NCBI GenBank assembly: GCA_947179485.1
Contig: OX359248.1
Location: 47,812,847 to 47,876,846 of the forward strand
DNA: 64,000 nucleotides
Source: Allacma fusca
Lineage: Eukaryota > Arthropoda > Collembola > Symphypleona > Sminthuridae
Direction of reading: 5' to 3'
The notes under the pieces were generated by a model, which had not been told where the DNA came from, ran no database searches, and was given only the letters and a program-made list of their open reading frames with translations. Made by a program: the position numbers and the translations under genes. Shown here one piece after another: positions 51,192 through 63,500 of this stretch (positions are counted from its first letter, which is position 1; each line of letters opens with the position of its first letter).

Positions 51192-52082
51192 TTAGTTTGA
51201 CTCGATTTCAATGTTATCATTAACATTTAAAGCACTCCGGACACGCTTGTTAGACCTTTTGTGGTGACCAAATTCGTCGTAATCACTTCGATACGACTGA
51301 AGAATTTGTCGTACGTCAGACCGAATTGTTTTCTCGAGCTCATCTACCTTTGCTTGGTAAGGGTTAAAGCCCTCACAATTGAATTTGTCTTCGAATTTCC
51401 TCAGCATTCCGGCTCGCAACGTTTTGACAACAACAGCTAAACACAATATATGAATGAATTAAATTTGTAAATGTGAAAACTATTTAATTAATGTGCGATA
51501 TACCTTGAGCAATTGCTAGCGACTCTGGTGGTAACTGCTTGCGAACTCGTGCAGTGGATGTCAACGGTCGGTCCTGCTACAAAAGAATTTTAAACAATGT
51601 TTCAGAATATAAAAACATTTCTGTAATTTACCTGGACACCAGTGAGAGTAAAGCCACGCAAATCTTTCAAAGAGTGAAGACCTTCAAGCACCACTCTAGC
51701 TATGGTGCGCGGAATTTCAGAACCAGAGATTTGGGACAGCACGATATGTCTCATGAAATACTGATAGTCTCTTTCACCCACAGGAACGTTCACATATGGC
51801 TAGAATAAATCCAAACATTTATTTATTGCAAAAATGCAAATGTACAAAATCCTTCAGGGAGGTGGGAGGAAAAAATACCTCTTGTGAAATCAGTGAATTT
51901 TTCATAGATGTTGGAGGGTTCTCCAAATCATGGGACCGCTCCACAGATTCTGACGTTTCAACCTTGTCCTTTAAAATGGTAACATTCGCATCTAGGGAAA
52001 TCAATAATCCTCCCATCTTCTCACTTAACTCCTCAATCGCAGCATTTGTTCCTTCAACCTTATTTCTCGTTGATTGCGTCAA
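51192..52082 (-). CDS. Accessory gene of the two-gene transposon (coiled-coil/DUF4806-like), 5' end unresolved
   Basis: Exons can be joined on the minus strand as about 52082-51879, 51799-51632, 51576-51504 and 51436-51192, with GT-AG ends and matching phases. The protein has an N-terminal heptad-like region (NAAIEELSEKMGGLLISLDA), then DYQYFMRHIVLSQISGSEIP, a Lys/Arg-rich part and a stop after NIEIESN. The middle resembles the DUF4806-type proteins often found near such transposases, which is a weak resemblance judged by eye. A further upstream exon may be 52232-52169, but the join was not solved. No internal stop was seen, so this half may still be expressible. Confidence 0.5.
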
Positions 52083-52957
52083 TGATTGAAGGGATATATA
52101 ATGAGGTTAATAGATGTGAATTTTAATTCCAAAGCATTAACATAGTCAACAGTGATATGTGTGCGTACCTCCTGCAAGAATTTCGATGTTTTCATTCAAA
52201 GCATTATTAGCTGGAACCACATCAACATTCAACTGTCATACAGAAAATTAACAAATATTTGTGTTAATCCAAGTTTAAAAAATATTTGTTAACAGCACAA
52301 AATACTCAAGAGTTTCTAGTCATGACTGGAAATATTACATATTTCCTCCATAGATATTACATATATACAGGTCATACCTTCTCTACTAAAATCCGCTCCA
52401 CGTCGGTGTGCGCGACCTTCAGTAATGGACCAAATTACGCGGGTTGACCATTCTCATCCGTGTAATGAAATACACCGTTCATTGCAATATAATTACAAGT
52501 GTTTCTCTCTAGATATTGTCTACACACCAACCAATATATGATTTAGAAAACATTAAAAATCTGGAACAACTTCACCAAGCTTATTGAAAGTGTGATGGTA
52601 CCACGCTGAGCATGCAACCAATACTTGTGAAAGTTCCACATAGGTGGCATGACAGGAAGCTCACGTTTACTTGAATATGTTTAACAGTGTATTTTGTACT
52701 TACATAACTTTAATTTAATTTCGGAATTTCACCTTCCTCAAGTCTTCTAAAATTTCTCCACGGACATTAAGACACCGGAAAAGAAAACAACGTATTGTCG
52801 AAAGGGCTGCAGGTAAGGCAAATACAATTAAAATAAGGAATTAATTGTTAGCTGACGCATTTCATATAAGGATGCGAAAATAAAATATAATAAATTTATT
52901 TAACAGATATGCCAGCAGAATTGTTGACTACAGATAATCACATTTTTATCAGAAGAG

Positions 52958-55197
52958 ATGCTAACAATTTATCAGATGACTGTTATGCAGAAGTTGTTGA
53001 ACCTCAAATTGAATTTACCTCAAACGCAACGACTCGATACAAGATTAGTGGAAGCTCTTGAAATTAATTACGAAGCTCAGATCGTTCAAGAAAATCTATC
53101 ATGCACTACAGAAATAACTATCGACAGGAATCTGGAAGAAATAGTAAGTTCTGTTTCTCAAGTCAGGACTGGAGAAAATCGCAATGGTACCGATTTAACA
53201 CCGCTTCATACCGTCAGCCTGAAATTAGCAACTTTAGCAAACGAGCATAAGCTCACAGATGCAACAATCAACGCTATGCTTAAAATAATGTCGGAAGTGA
53301 CCATGTTCTACCCCACAAGTATTCCTAAAAATATACGTGTCGTGGAGGATTCCATCTGTACCGGTGTGTTTGACTGCGGATTGACTTGGAAATGCCGTCT
53401 GTGCCAAAAATATAAACGTTACGACATCTTCGATAAAAATATTTTGCGCAGCTGTTGCGGTAATAAGATGGAACCTGGAACTGACCATTACGTGTACTTT
53501 AACGTTGCTCAAATCCTCGCCAAAAATATATACCCTGTTTGAACATATTCAACTAGATGATTTGTTGACCAGAAAACCGCTTCTCCGCAAGTTACGTCAA
53601 AAAATGAATTTCAATGCAGAAGATGTGTCTCTAACCCTTAACATTGACGGAGTTAACTTGTCTTCAAGCTCAAAAAGCACTTTATATCCCCTGCTTGGAT
53701 TTTTAGATGGGACAACACGTAGTGTAGAAAATGAAAATATTCTAATGTTCGGGTTTTGGCTTGGCCCATCAGGGGGGAAACCGGACGTGGAAATATTACT
53801 TAAACCTGTCATTACGCAAATAAAACATCTCGGTGAGCAAGGCTTCCAATGGACAAAAAATGGCATTTGTCGAACTTCGAGGGTAATAATTTCTGCTTGT
53901 GTATGCGACAGCGTGGCCAGACCAGTATTTCAGGGTCTTATGCAGTGGAATGGGCTTTATGGATGTTCTTATTGTCTTCATAAAGAAAGTGGACATTACT
54001 ATTCCCCACATATTACAAGTGATCTACGAAGTAATGAAGAATACCGAACATTATGTCAAATGATGTCAAGAAATGTTCCAGTGAATACATTTGGAGTACG
54101 TTATGCATCCCCATTTACTGAACTGACATACTTCGACATGATTTTAGGTAACACAATAATACTAGATTTTCCGGTCATGACCTGAAATGTAGTGAAAGTT
54201 AAATAAAATTAATAATAATACTTAAATAAACTGAATTTATTGTAGGTTTTCTTCCTTGTATCATGCATACTGGATATCTTGGTGTATGTCGAACTTTGAC
54301 AGAAAAACTTTTGACGAGCAAGCCAGACAATCATTACTATATATCGCCTAATGAAATCCCGCAAATATACAACTACTTACTCGCAATCAAACCACCCTCA
54401 AGAGTATCAAGAACGCCGAGATCATTAAAATTGTTGGCATGGTACAAAGCACACGAACTATCCATGTGGCTTCTTTATTATTCTCCACCGATACTGTAAT
54501 CAATACTACCTCAAGAATATTTTGAGCATTGGCTGAGTTTAATTCGTGGCCTGAGTTTTTACTAACAAGATATAACAGAGCAAACATACGAGAATCAAGA
54601 TGCGAATTACAAATATTCTATGCAATGACCTTGAGGCTATACGGTCAAACCACTTGCAAATACAATTTTCATCTTACAAGTCATCTGGCTCACATTGCAT
54701 CAAAAATTGGTCCACTACAACACTACTCAATGGCTCCTTTTGAAACATTTAATATGACATTGAGGTCATATATTTCATCGTCTTACGAAATGGGTCAACA
54801 AATTGCGAAACGGTATTTTAGAAATCTACAGTGTAAATTTTTGAATAGTTCATCGCTCATAATGCCCCAAAAAACGGGTCGAACCTTTTTGCATGCTAGG
54901 AGAATTCCCAACGAAAACACATTTTGCTGCCCAAAAGACTCATGCACACTTACATACCTAATAAGAGCAAGAACTTATAAAGGCCCTCCATTGGTGTCAT
55001 TATTTGGCGGAAAAGAAAGCAAACGAAATTCTTGTTGTTACGTACTTAATGATACACGTGTAATTGAAGTCGAATACTTTGTGAGTACTGCCTGCAACGA
55101 TGAAGTGTTTGCAATTGGAACCATAAATACACTAGTTCCTGCATTTAATTTATGGCACTACAAAAAAGTAATCTCTAACTGCAAAGGATATTGTTGA
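52958..55197 (+). pseudogene. Tnp2-like transposase pseudogene
   Basis: The order is a zinc-binding segment (WKCRLCQKY...CCGNKM), then LNIDGVNLSSSSKSTLYPLL, GCSYCLHKESGHYY, FDMILGFLPCIMHTGYLGV, PPSRVSRTPRSLKLLAWYK and HYSMAPFETFNMTLRSYISS. These are the blocks of animal proteins related to Tnp2 of CACTA elements. An intron at 54148-54245 (GT-AG, phase 1) is consistent with a real gene. Three breaks are visible: a one-base frame change at about 53,520-53,540, an in-frame TAA at 54497-54499 and a frame change near 54,550-54,560. The last frame ends at 55197. It is therefore a recently broken copy. Confidence 0.78.
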
Positions 55198-55429
55198 TGT
55201 TGTTCTAAAAATTGTATGTAGGGGCGATGTGTATTTTGTAAAATTTTTAAGCGGAACTGAAAATTACAAAGAATAATACCTTTCAGGTCAAAACCAGAAC
55301 CTTGGTTACCACGCCGTTTGTCATTACATTTATTAGTAATTAACGTGAAAAATGATTAGTAAAACATGATATGAATTAATATTATAAGTTGGTTGTTGTT
55401 TATTATTGTTAGTCATGATTGCAAATGTA

Positions 55430-55490
55430 CCAACTGCAATGTGACGGAGGATAGATTCATTGAATCTATCCTCCGTCACATTGCAGTTGG
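55430..55490. repeat. Perfect 30-bp-arm palindrome with 1-bp centre
   Basis: The arm at 55430-55459 begins CCAACTGCAATGTGACGG and is an exact reverse complement of 55461-55490, with a single T at 55460. It lies about 230 bp inside the candidate right end of the two-gene transposon and just after its transposase pseudogene. Confidence 0.95.
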
Positions 55491-55722
55491 TTATATTACT
55501 TTTAGATACGTATTTATACATTCGAAAGTATACTGCTAAGGTATCGAGTGCTTTAAATTGCAGTATGTCCCGCTGTCAGTCACTATGAAATATGCCTGCA
55601 ATCGTATGTCTAACCTTTTGTGTTATACTGCAATACAGTTTGATACAACTACACGTACTACAGTACCAGACTAAGCTATAGCGATGGGTCACAAAATGTA
55701 ATGCATTCATCGTGCGGGATTA

Positions 55723-56054
55723 GCCTAAAACTGTTTGAAAAAATTAATTTTGGCGCTGGGTTCTAGAAACTTTAAATGACAGTTTGCATATATATTAGAC
55801 GATCCCTGCAATGGTATTGTGGAGACGCCAGCAAAAATATTAAATAACTCTGGTATACCCAACGTGAGGACAAAATGTCCTCACCGCCTGATTTGGTTAA
55901 AGTTTACCGTTTAATTACTAACTTAATTAATTCAGGATTACAAAAAAAATTGTAATCGTTCCTCATCTAGTTCTGAATTGATCCCCAACATGATAATGAA
56001 TTTTGGTAGTTCCTATAAGCCCCGAAAAATTCTGAAATAGAATAACTTTTGCCG
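55723..56054. other. Spacer between transposons
   Basis: Short AT-rich sequence with no gene or repeat boundary recognised. Confidence 0.6.
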
Positions 56055-56062
56055 ATATCCAC

Positions 56063-56708
56063 TATAGCTCCTTATTGAGTGATTACCTTGCGGAACCGTA
56101 CTCGAACTCGTACTCGAAATCGAAGCATCGAGTATGGACTCCAATCCAAGGTACTCGTACTCGCCACATATACGAGTACTCAGGAAAATACTTGAAATAA
56201 GCGACCGAGTTCCAGTTCAGAACCCGAACTTGTTTCATACTCGCGAGTACGGAACTTTAAATACCGAAATCCCGTACTCGTACTCGTGCCGTGACTCGAG
56301 TCTTCATACTCGAGTATTTAATAATAACAAGACTGTTTTGAGCAGTGATTTTTTAGATTCCTTTAATTTATCACAAATAATTCCCCAAAAATTTTAAATT
56401 GAACATGCAGTGCCTTCGTCTCTTTACTGGAAATTCAGAAGTTTGCAACACTTGTGTGCACGTGTACGCGTACTCGTATATTGAGCATGTGGTACTCGAA
56501 CTCGAACTCAATAACCCTTATTAGTATTTTTATTGGACTCGTACTCGTTTGATACTCGTACTCGTAAGTATGTGAAAAATCGTTACCCGTACTCGAAACC
56601 CATTTCAAGTATCGAGTATTCACAAAAATTTGACCGTACTCGACTCGAACTCGTACTCGACTCGTACTCGATACTCGCCGGTATACTCGAACTCGATAAG
56701 GAGCTATA
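56063..56708. mobile_element. hAT-like MITE with ACTCG repeats
   Basis: The exact 8-bp duplication ATATCCAC is at 56055-56062 and 56709-56716. The ends are TATAGCTCCTTAT at the left and ATAAGGAGCTATA at the right, an inverted repeat of about 18 bp with one mismatch. The 646-bp body is packed with TACTCG/CGAGTA words in both orientations and has no transposase. Confidence 0.85.
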
Positions 56709-56987
56709 ATATCCACCATTTACTATTTAAAGTAAATGTGCATAAACAAAGCATTGGGGCTCTTTACATATTACTATACCTATGTACCAAGTTCGAATCT
56801 CGGCGGAGGTAAATTAGTCTTGTGATTTTTTTGTTAATTTTCATCGACAAAATTTACCTTATGTTCTAGAAGACATAATTTGCCCCCGCCGATTTACAGC
56901 CTAGGCGGGATTGATTATCCAGGTCAGAATTGGACTTCCCAATTTTCTGTGTTTAGAGTTGGACAAAGCTAAGTATCAGGGTGGAAG

Positions 56988-57806
56988 TAAGGTATGTCGA
57001 TAGAAAATGCCCTGCAGTATTTGCCCGCCCAACTGAAAATGACCAAAATGCCTGCCCACATGCCCAATTTTGGGCACATGGGTAGCTTTTGAAAATGCCC
57101 TAATTTTGGGTATTTTTAGCAGACCAAGCTGGGCTTTTGGGCATTTTTACGGCACCAAAATTGGATCACTAATTTAGATTCAGAACGTCCAAATGTATAG
57201 GAGCTCAGTGATATAATTTATCTATCGTATGAAAATAAATTTCAATCATAGCATGACTGATATGCAGAATACAAATATATTCGGCCCTAATTACTGGAAA
57301 AAACGATTCGAGTAAAAATCAATGTATATCCTCCACACAGGTCCCCAAATATTGATGTGTAGTAGTCAAGTAGTGTATAGTCAACACGTGTAGACGCAAA
57401 TTACAATACCTATACATTACACCCACCCATTACCTATATATGTATATACAAAAAATTACTGTATGGGTGTGTATAACTATGTGAAACATGATTTCTCTTC
57501 AAATTACAACCCATACAGTAATTTTTTGTATATATATATACACTATGTTATATTACATTTATATATATATATAATATAATAAAAAATGTAAATAATATAT
57601 ATATATTACATTTATATATATATAATATAATAAAAAATGTAAATAATATATATATATTACATTTATATATATATAATATAATAAAAAATGTAAATAATAT
57701 ATATATATATATATTACATTTATATATATATAATATAATAAAAAATGTAAATAATATATATATATATATATTACATTTATATATATATAATATAATAAAA
57801 AATGTA

Positions 57807-57846
<40 letters not shown>

Positions 57847-58143
57847 CATTTATATATAATATAATAATATATAAAATAATATATTAAAAAATATAAATAT
57901 ATACACAACAGGCACATATATATAATATTATATGTGCCTGACAAGGCATTTTTGAACGCTTTTTCAAAATTGCAGACATTTTCAGGTCGACTGCCAAATT
58001 GACCAGTTGTAAAATTTTATTCCACTATTCTGCCCGATTGTCCTCGAATGAAAATGTTCAAAATGCCCTTGTCCAATATGCCCTATTGTGCCGCCCTCGC
58101 TCTGAAATGAAAATGCCGGGCATTTCCAAATCGACATACCCTA
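56988..58143. mobile_element. Non-autonomous element with GGTATGTCGAT ends
   Basis: The left end TAAGGTATGTCGAT and the right end ATCGACATACCCTA are inverted copies. The match extends into AAATGCCC. GGAAG flanks both sides (56983-56987 and 58144-58148) and may be a 5-bp duplication. Inside are repeated GCCC/GGGC motifs near both ends, a hairpin at about 57450-57530 (ATTACTGTATGGG and its complement) and an AT satellite. The superfamily is unassigned. Confidence 0.6.
57552..57895. repeat. AT-rich tandem array, unit 51-57 bp
   Basis: About six units begin ATTACATTTATATATA and contain AATAAAAAATGTAAATAATA. Unit length differs by the number of TA steps, for example starts at 57552, 57605, 57656 and 57713. 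The last unit is degenerate. Confidence 0.88.
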
Positions 58144-60597
58144 GGAAGAAGTGACCGGCCACATCTTTGTACATTCGATGATCAATTTAAAAACAAATTT
58201 TTCAGTTTTTACCGATTTTTTGTCTTTTCCCGATTTTTTGGTCTTTCTCGATTTTTCGGTTTTTCCCGATTTTTCTGTTTTTACCGATTTTTCGGTTTTA
58301 ACCGAAATTCGATGTCAAATAATGACAACAACTCTGTACTACCTATTAGCGTTGTCTACTAATGGTAGTCGAAAAATTTGATAGGAACCGATTTTCGGCT
58401 TTAACCGAAATTCGGTTAGTTTCATTTATAGACATTATTTATATGATATTTAATGCTTTGACAAAAATTTGAGCATTTTTCACGCTCGAAACTTTAAATA
58501 AGCGAGTATTAAAAATTTGACCTCATAAGGTAATATTTGGAGAGCCCCAGCTCCTATTCTTATAATGGGAACTTTTTGTCCTCGCGTTGGGCCCAGGCTC
58601 AATGGAATTTGTTGGGTATACCAGAGATAAAACACAAAAATCTCTATCCGGAGCCAAATTAAAAGAAATGCGGTAAGGGAAAAATTTTGTCCAAAATTAA
58701 GGTTGTAGGATGCGAAATGTTTCGTCACGTGATAAAGTATTTGAGTTGCCGGCATTTTCGGAAAATCTGGTTGAATTATTTGACCAGTCTTTTTTCCATT
58801 ATTTAGAATTTTAGCCAATATGTGCTATAACATGTTCTTTCCATAATTATTTATCAAATTACTAGCACACTGAATGTAAAAAAAATATTGCAAGTGGTGA
58901 GTTCGAGAATCAAAAAAATTGTCGACATTGAGCCCATGAAAACGCGTGTGCTCAACACGTGGTACTCTTCTGGCCTTAAATGCATACGAAATACATAATG
59001 GACTGACTGAGAGTTTTGCTAAGGACTTAGAATGCTACTTGGGACTATTAGAGGTAGAGGACTTGCCTGTACACATTGCCTGTACGTAGACTTATTATGA
59101 TATATTATTATGTATTCCTTTTATTGAAATTGCATGTAGACGTGGGTTTAATATGCAATAGACAATTTGATCTCTTTAACGACGATGCTGCTGCAAGGGA
59201 TGACGTAGAACGCTAAATATTGTTTTGATCCCTGAATTAAAATACCGGTCTTATTGAAACGAATGTCATTATTTACATATATATTATTTATTATTATACA
59301 TTTTGCTACCTTATGCGTTTAGATACCTTATACATATAGATGATTATACGTTTAGCTGATTTTTTATGCGTATTCAGCTTATACGTTTAGCTGTTATATG
59401 TTTAGCTTTTATGCGTTTGGAGGTGTAATCCACTGGGACGTCTCAAAATGGAATGCAACTTTGTTGCAACTGGCTACTCAAATTTTTCTGGTTGAATGTC
59501 TTAAAATCACTACGAATTTTTCCATTTCGCCAAGAAGCATGTTCAGCTTACATAATGGGTAAAAATTGCTGATTTGTGTAAGTCTAATGAAGTGTATTGG
59601 GATGCAAGTACTGAAAAAAGCCTTTCTTTGAGAAAGACTTACTCGATTCCTGTATGTCAAAATTTATTAAAAGATTTATAAGTTGAACTGTTCCCTACAA
59701 AAGGAAAAGTTATAGTCGTTGATGTTTAGTATTTTAGCTGGGGCAGCAAAACGGTCAGATAAAATTAGACAGCATGAAAAACCAACCGTTATTAAGAGCT
59801 CTTGATGATAAATTTCATTGAAGACGTTAAAAGAAACCGACGGCATACTGCCTCTATAGTATTATCTTTATATTTTATGCACAAATGCAGCTACACAATA
59901 TACAACCCTTATAGCGGACAACTTCTAATGGCATACTATGAACCCAAACCCATTAGCAGGCACTTCTTGCAGTGATTATATTACGTATAGCGGTTGGATG
60001 CAATAAAATGTAAATGCTCTGAGAATACGAATGCTCATTGCTTAAATAAGTACCTAAAGTCAATGAGAGAAATTTCAGAGGAACAAATATGACTCAATTT
60101 GGTAAACAGCACTTGCTCTCTTATCTTAATGCTCATATTTACTATTATGGCTCTTCCAGTCATTAGCAGGCGTATGTATGTAACTGGATTCCGGAAGAGG
60201 TAGCCATTATTTATGATCATCAGTCAACATTTTCCTACGATTTACCTTAACATTTAAACATCATGCGTATTTAGCATTATTACACATCAGTACATACATA
60301 CGGTACACCATTCTAGTTTACAACAGTTTCCCCTTCCTCTGACCATAATTTAACCAGCACTGGCAGTCACTTCTGTAAACTTCAAAGTTTCACACCTTTA
60401 TTGCTCGAAAGTTTGTTTACGAGTTTTATTGTCCTTATACAGTTCATTTCCAAATATTTCGCGAGCACCAGGCTCATGCTGTCGTAGAATTTCATTTTAA
60501 GTACCTATCTACTCATTGTATACGTGCCGGTGGTCATCGTAGTTATTCGTCGTATTAAACCATTTCATGGAAGCGGTGCCCCTGAATATCAATCAGG
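58144..60597. other. Intergenic, upstream of the receptor gene
   Basis: It holds a degenerate short tandem array of TTTTTCCCGATT/TTACCGA words at about 58,200-58,310. A second array of ATACGTTTAGCT words lies at about 59,311-59,420. The receptor promoter must lie toward the right end. No other gene was recognised. Confidence 0.55.
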
Positions 60598-63500
60598 ATG
60601 CTTAAGGGGAAACTACTTCTCATCTGTGTCTTCCTGGTCCTTCAAAGGGTCTGCTATATCTGCACTGATGATATTAAAGGTACTGGGGTGAACATAACGG
60701 TATTAATCAGGCTGGTAATTTTATTGCACCTTTGTCTGAGTGATACTGAAGTAAAAAAGGGAAATGCTGATTATACAGTGCACTATATTCCATATGTAAA
60801 TTAAAACGCTGCATGGAATTATATATTCACTGCACTCTCGTTTTGTGAGGAGCCCTATACACTATATGACGAGTAACATTTGACCACTACAATGATATCC
60901 CCAATAAGGAAGACAAAAATTCATGTTTTTCTAGATGAATTTTTTTCCCAAATATTTTTGCCCCTATTGAGAAAAAATTGCATTGGGGTCTCCTATCATT
61001 GCAAAAATCTAGAGAAAGTAAAATTCGCTGCTGACAATAGTAGGCTATCAAAATGAGAAAAAATCACGGTTTCGTATAGAAAAAATACTTTTTGTAAAGG
61101 AAGTATCTTATACCCGGAGCTCAATGTACTGGTCTGTAATCATGCGATCAGCGAGTTGTGAGGAGTTAATTCATTCATGGGAATTAAAATCTATCTGTAC
61201 ACCTGCGCTCGTCGGAAATATTATCAATTTTTATCTTTGCATTTAGTAATTGCTCCTCATGTTCCTCCGAGGATTAGCTGGATACAGCCGGAGTTTAATG
61301 ACACGGACGTTAAGGAAGGAGTCGTTGAGCTGAACGTGACGTCCCTGGCAGACCAGCCAAATAAGAATTGCTTTATTCTTAATTGTCATGCGGACTATCC
61401 CATTTCCTGGTTGTATGAAACGAAAACGGTACACTTATTTATTCTAATGCTTGTAGGACTGAATAGTAATTTATAGCTTTTTAGTGGTTGAAGAAAGTTT
61501 GTCTTCGAATGGACTGAGTAATTGCGTAACCTGTAAGTACTAGTAAGCTCTGATAAGTTTCAGAATTTTAGTACATCCCATGTCGGGACCTCCAGTATGA
61601 ACCTACGGAATGTGAGGTTTCCCTAATATGGACTTTTAATCAAATTGTTTCTGGATTAGATGCCTGTGGTGGAGATACGCCACTCTCGAGGAAGGAATTT
61701 GGAAGAAGGTCAGGGCAAATACATTTATAATTCCCAGTTTCATCTCTGCACTGTGTCTTCATTATTTACTGGGTGGTACAACTGTACGGGAACCACACAT
61801 CCAATTATGCCCGGAGAAAGTAATGAGCCCCGAACTGGTCTCTACATATTTCTAAGAGATGGTAAAAGTTACAGATTGTTTTAACACCTGTGAGATAATC
61901 AGTTGTTTGAATGTATGGAGTCCACGTGCTATGCGTTGCAAAAGTTTTACAAGCCAAAGTAATAAAATTGTTGAATTCTTTTGGCAATAAAATATTTATG
62001 GTAGTCAATTAGGATTTCTGATTTTTTTCAACAGGGGGAGAAAATCGACTTCTGTGGCGGAACAGCATCAAAATTGTAAACATGCCGGCTAATAGTGACA
62101 CAGTTCTGCTTCCTTGTATCATTGACACTTCCTTGAAAGACACTCAAGTTCAGCTATTTCATAAGGGCAGACTGGTGAGTCTTGTTCTTATACAACAGCC
62201 GACTTGTAGTAATTATAGGAATAATTTGAATTTAAATAATGTAATAAATATTTGTGTGCCATTTTATTATTTTTACTTCGACCCTACGATCTGTTGTTAC
62301 TTGCAAATGCCAAAATGAATATTCCGTATTATATAGTACAATGACACTGTGTACGATCCTAAATCCGGCTTTCAAGTCACTTTAAAGAAACCTTTGGACC
62401 CAAGGGGTGTCAGCTTTGAGTGTAGGGTTTTCCACGGTCAAATGGACAATGTCAGTCCGGACTTCCAAGTTGTTCGTGTACATCCGGAAACAGGTATTTT
62501 TTATAGTTCAGAGATACCTGCCCTTTGGAAATTTATATGTCAAAAATCGAATGTAGATACTTTAAAACGTAGACGTGGAAATCGAACCAAAGACAATTTC
62601 CATCCCCAAGGGTGATGGAGATAATGTGGTTTTGAAATGTTCGGCAAAAACTGCTATCACGATGAGCAGGAACGGTCACGATATTCACAATAAGGTCAAG
62701 TTTATCAATGGCAGACATGTCTTGGAAATGGAATCGGATAGGATGGGAGGACTCTACTCGTGCATTCGTGGAGGACCCGAAAATGGCAGTGACGTCTTGC
62801 ACAATGAACGAATTGCCAACTGGAATGTGGTGTATTTTGGTACTTATCGAATTATCATATAAGAAGCAATTATTTATTTTCCATTGTATTAACGCGAACA
62901 TGAGTCCGTACTGACGTTTTTTCTTTTTCATTATGTGATTAGACCCAGGCAGACAAGTTGAAATCAATATGACGAAACTAAGTTCAAATAAAATTCAGTG
63001 TGATGCTGGCCGTGGTTTCTCAGATGTTGAATTCAGGCAAAGCAAGTGTCATACAGGACCAGAATGTAAACAATTAGAGTCGTCCTGGAAGAATCGGACG
63101 GACCGATGTGAATCTTACCCGCCTAATGTTTGGGAGCCAATGACAAGGCCCTTTCAAGGTTGTGGGAGATCTTCTCGTAGTTGCAAAATCTATTCCGTTG
63201 AGTCATCTGGATTTGTACAATGCTTTGCTAAGGAGCTGGATTGCGGGGGTGTGGGTGACAGCAAGATTAATTGTGATGGGAAAATTACTTCCGTTGTTGC
63301 AAAGAGATCGCGATCAACTCGGCGTAAGATTAAAATGCTTCTTTGAGCTCATGTCTTGTACTAAAATACTGAGGTGACAAAATGTTATTGTGTGAGTTCC
63401 AACTAAAATATTTTATTACTGTAGGTGTAACGCCTATAGAAATATTACAATGCACTAGTGTTAAACAGATACCGTTCTCAAAATTCGGCCTTCTTTCCGC

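Larger units (their letters stand above)
50637..55719. mobile_element. Two-gene DNA transposon with Tnp2-like transposase (candidate boundaries)
   Basis: TCCCGCACG at the left end is matched by CGTGCGGGA at the right end, and each is flanked by TTA (50634-50636 and 55720-55722). The interval neatly encloses a minus-strand accessory gene and a divergent plus-strand transposase pseudogene. A 3-bp duplication and two genes suit a CACTA/EnSpm-type element. A TTA duplication would also suit PIF/Harbinger. The inverted repeat is short (9 bp), so the ends need comparison with other copies. Confidence 0.5.

Noticed and set aside
53234-53512. 92-codon minus-strand frame opposite the transposase
   Set aside because: It is the antisense shadow of the Tnp2-like pseudogene.
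55430-55490. Palindrome considered as a microRNA hairpin or Rho-independent-type terminator
   Set aside because: Arms are perfect and the loop is one base, unlike a microRNA precursor. Bacterial terminators do not apply here.
56790-56812. GTTCGAATCTC, resembling a tRNA B box
   Set aside because: No A box or acceptor-stem pairing was found upstream at the right distance. At best it is a trace of a tRNA-derived SINE.
57540-57900. Regular repeats that could suggest a CRISPR array
   Set aside because: Units are contiguous AT-rich tandem repeats without unique spacers, and the DNA is eukaryotic.
58480-58818. 112-codon minus-strand frame upstream of the receptor gene
   Set aside because: No signal peptide, domain or splice partner was recognised. 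Its length is within chance expectation for this region.
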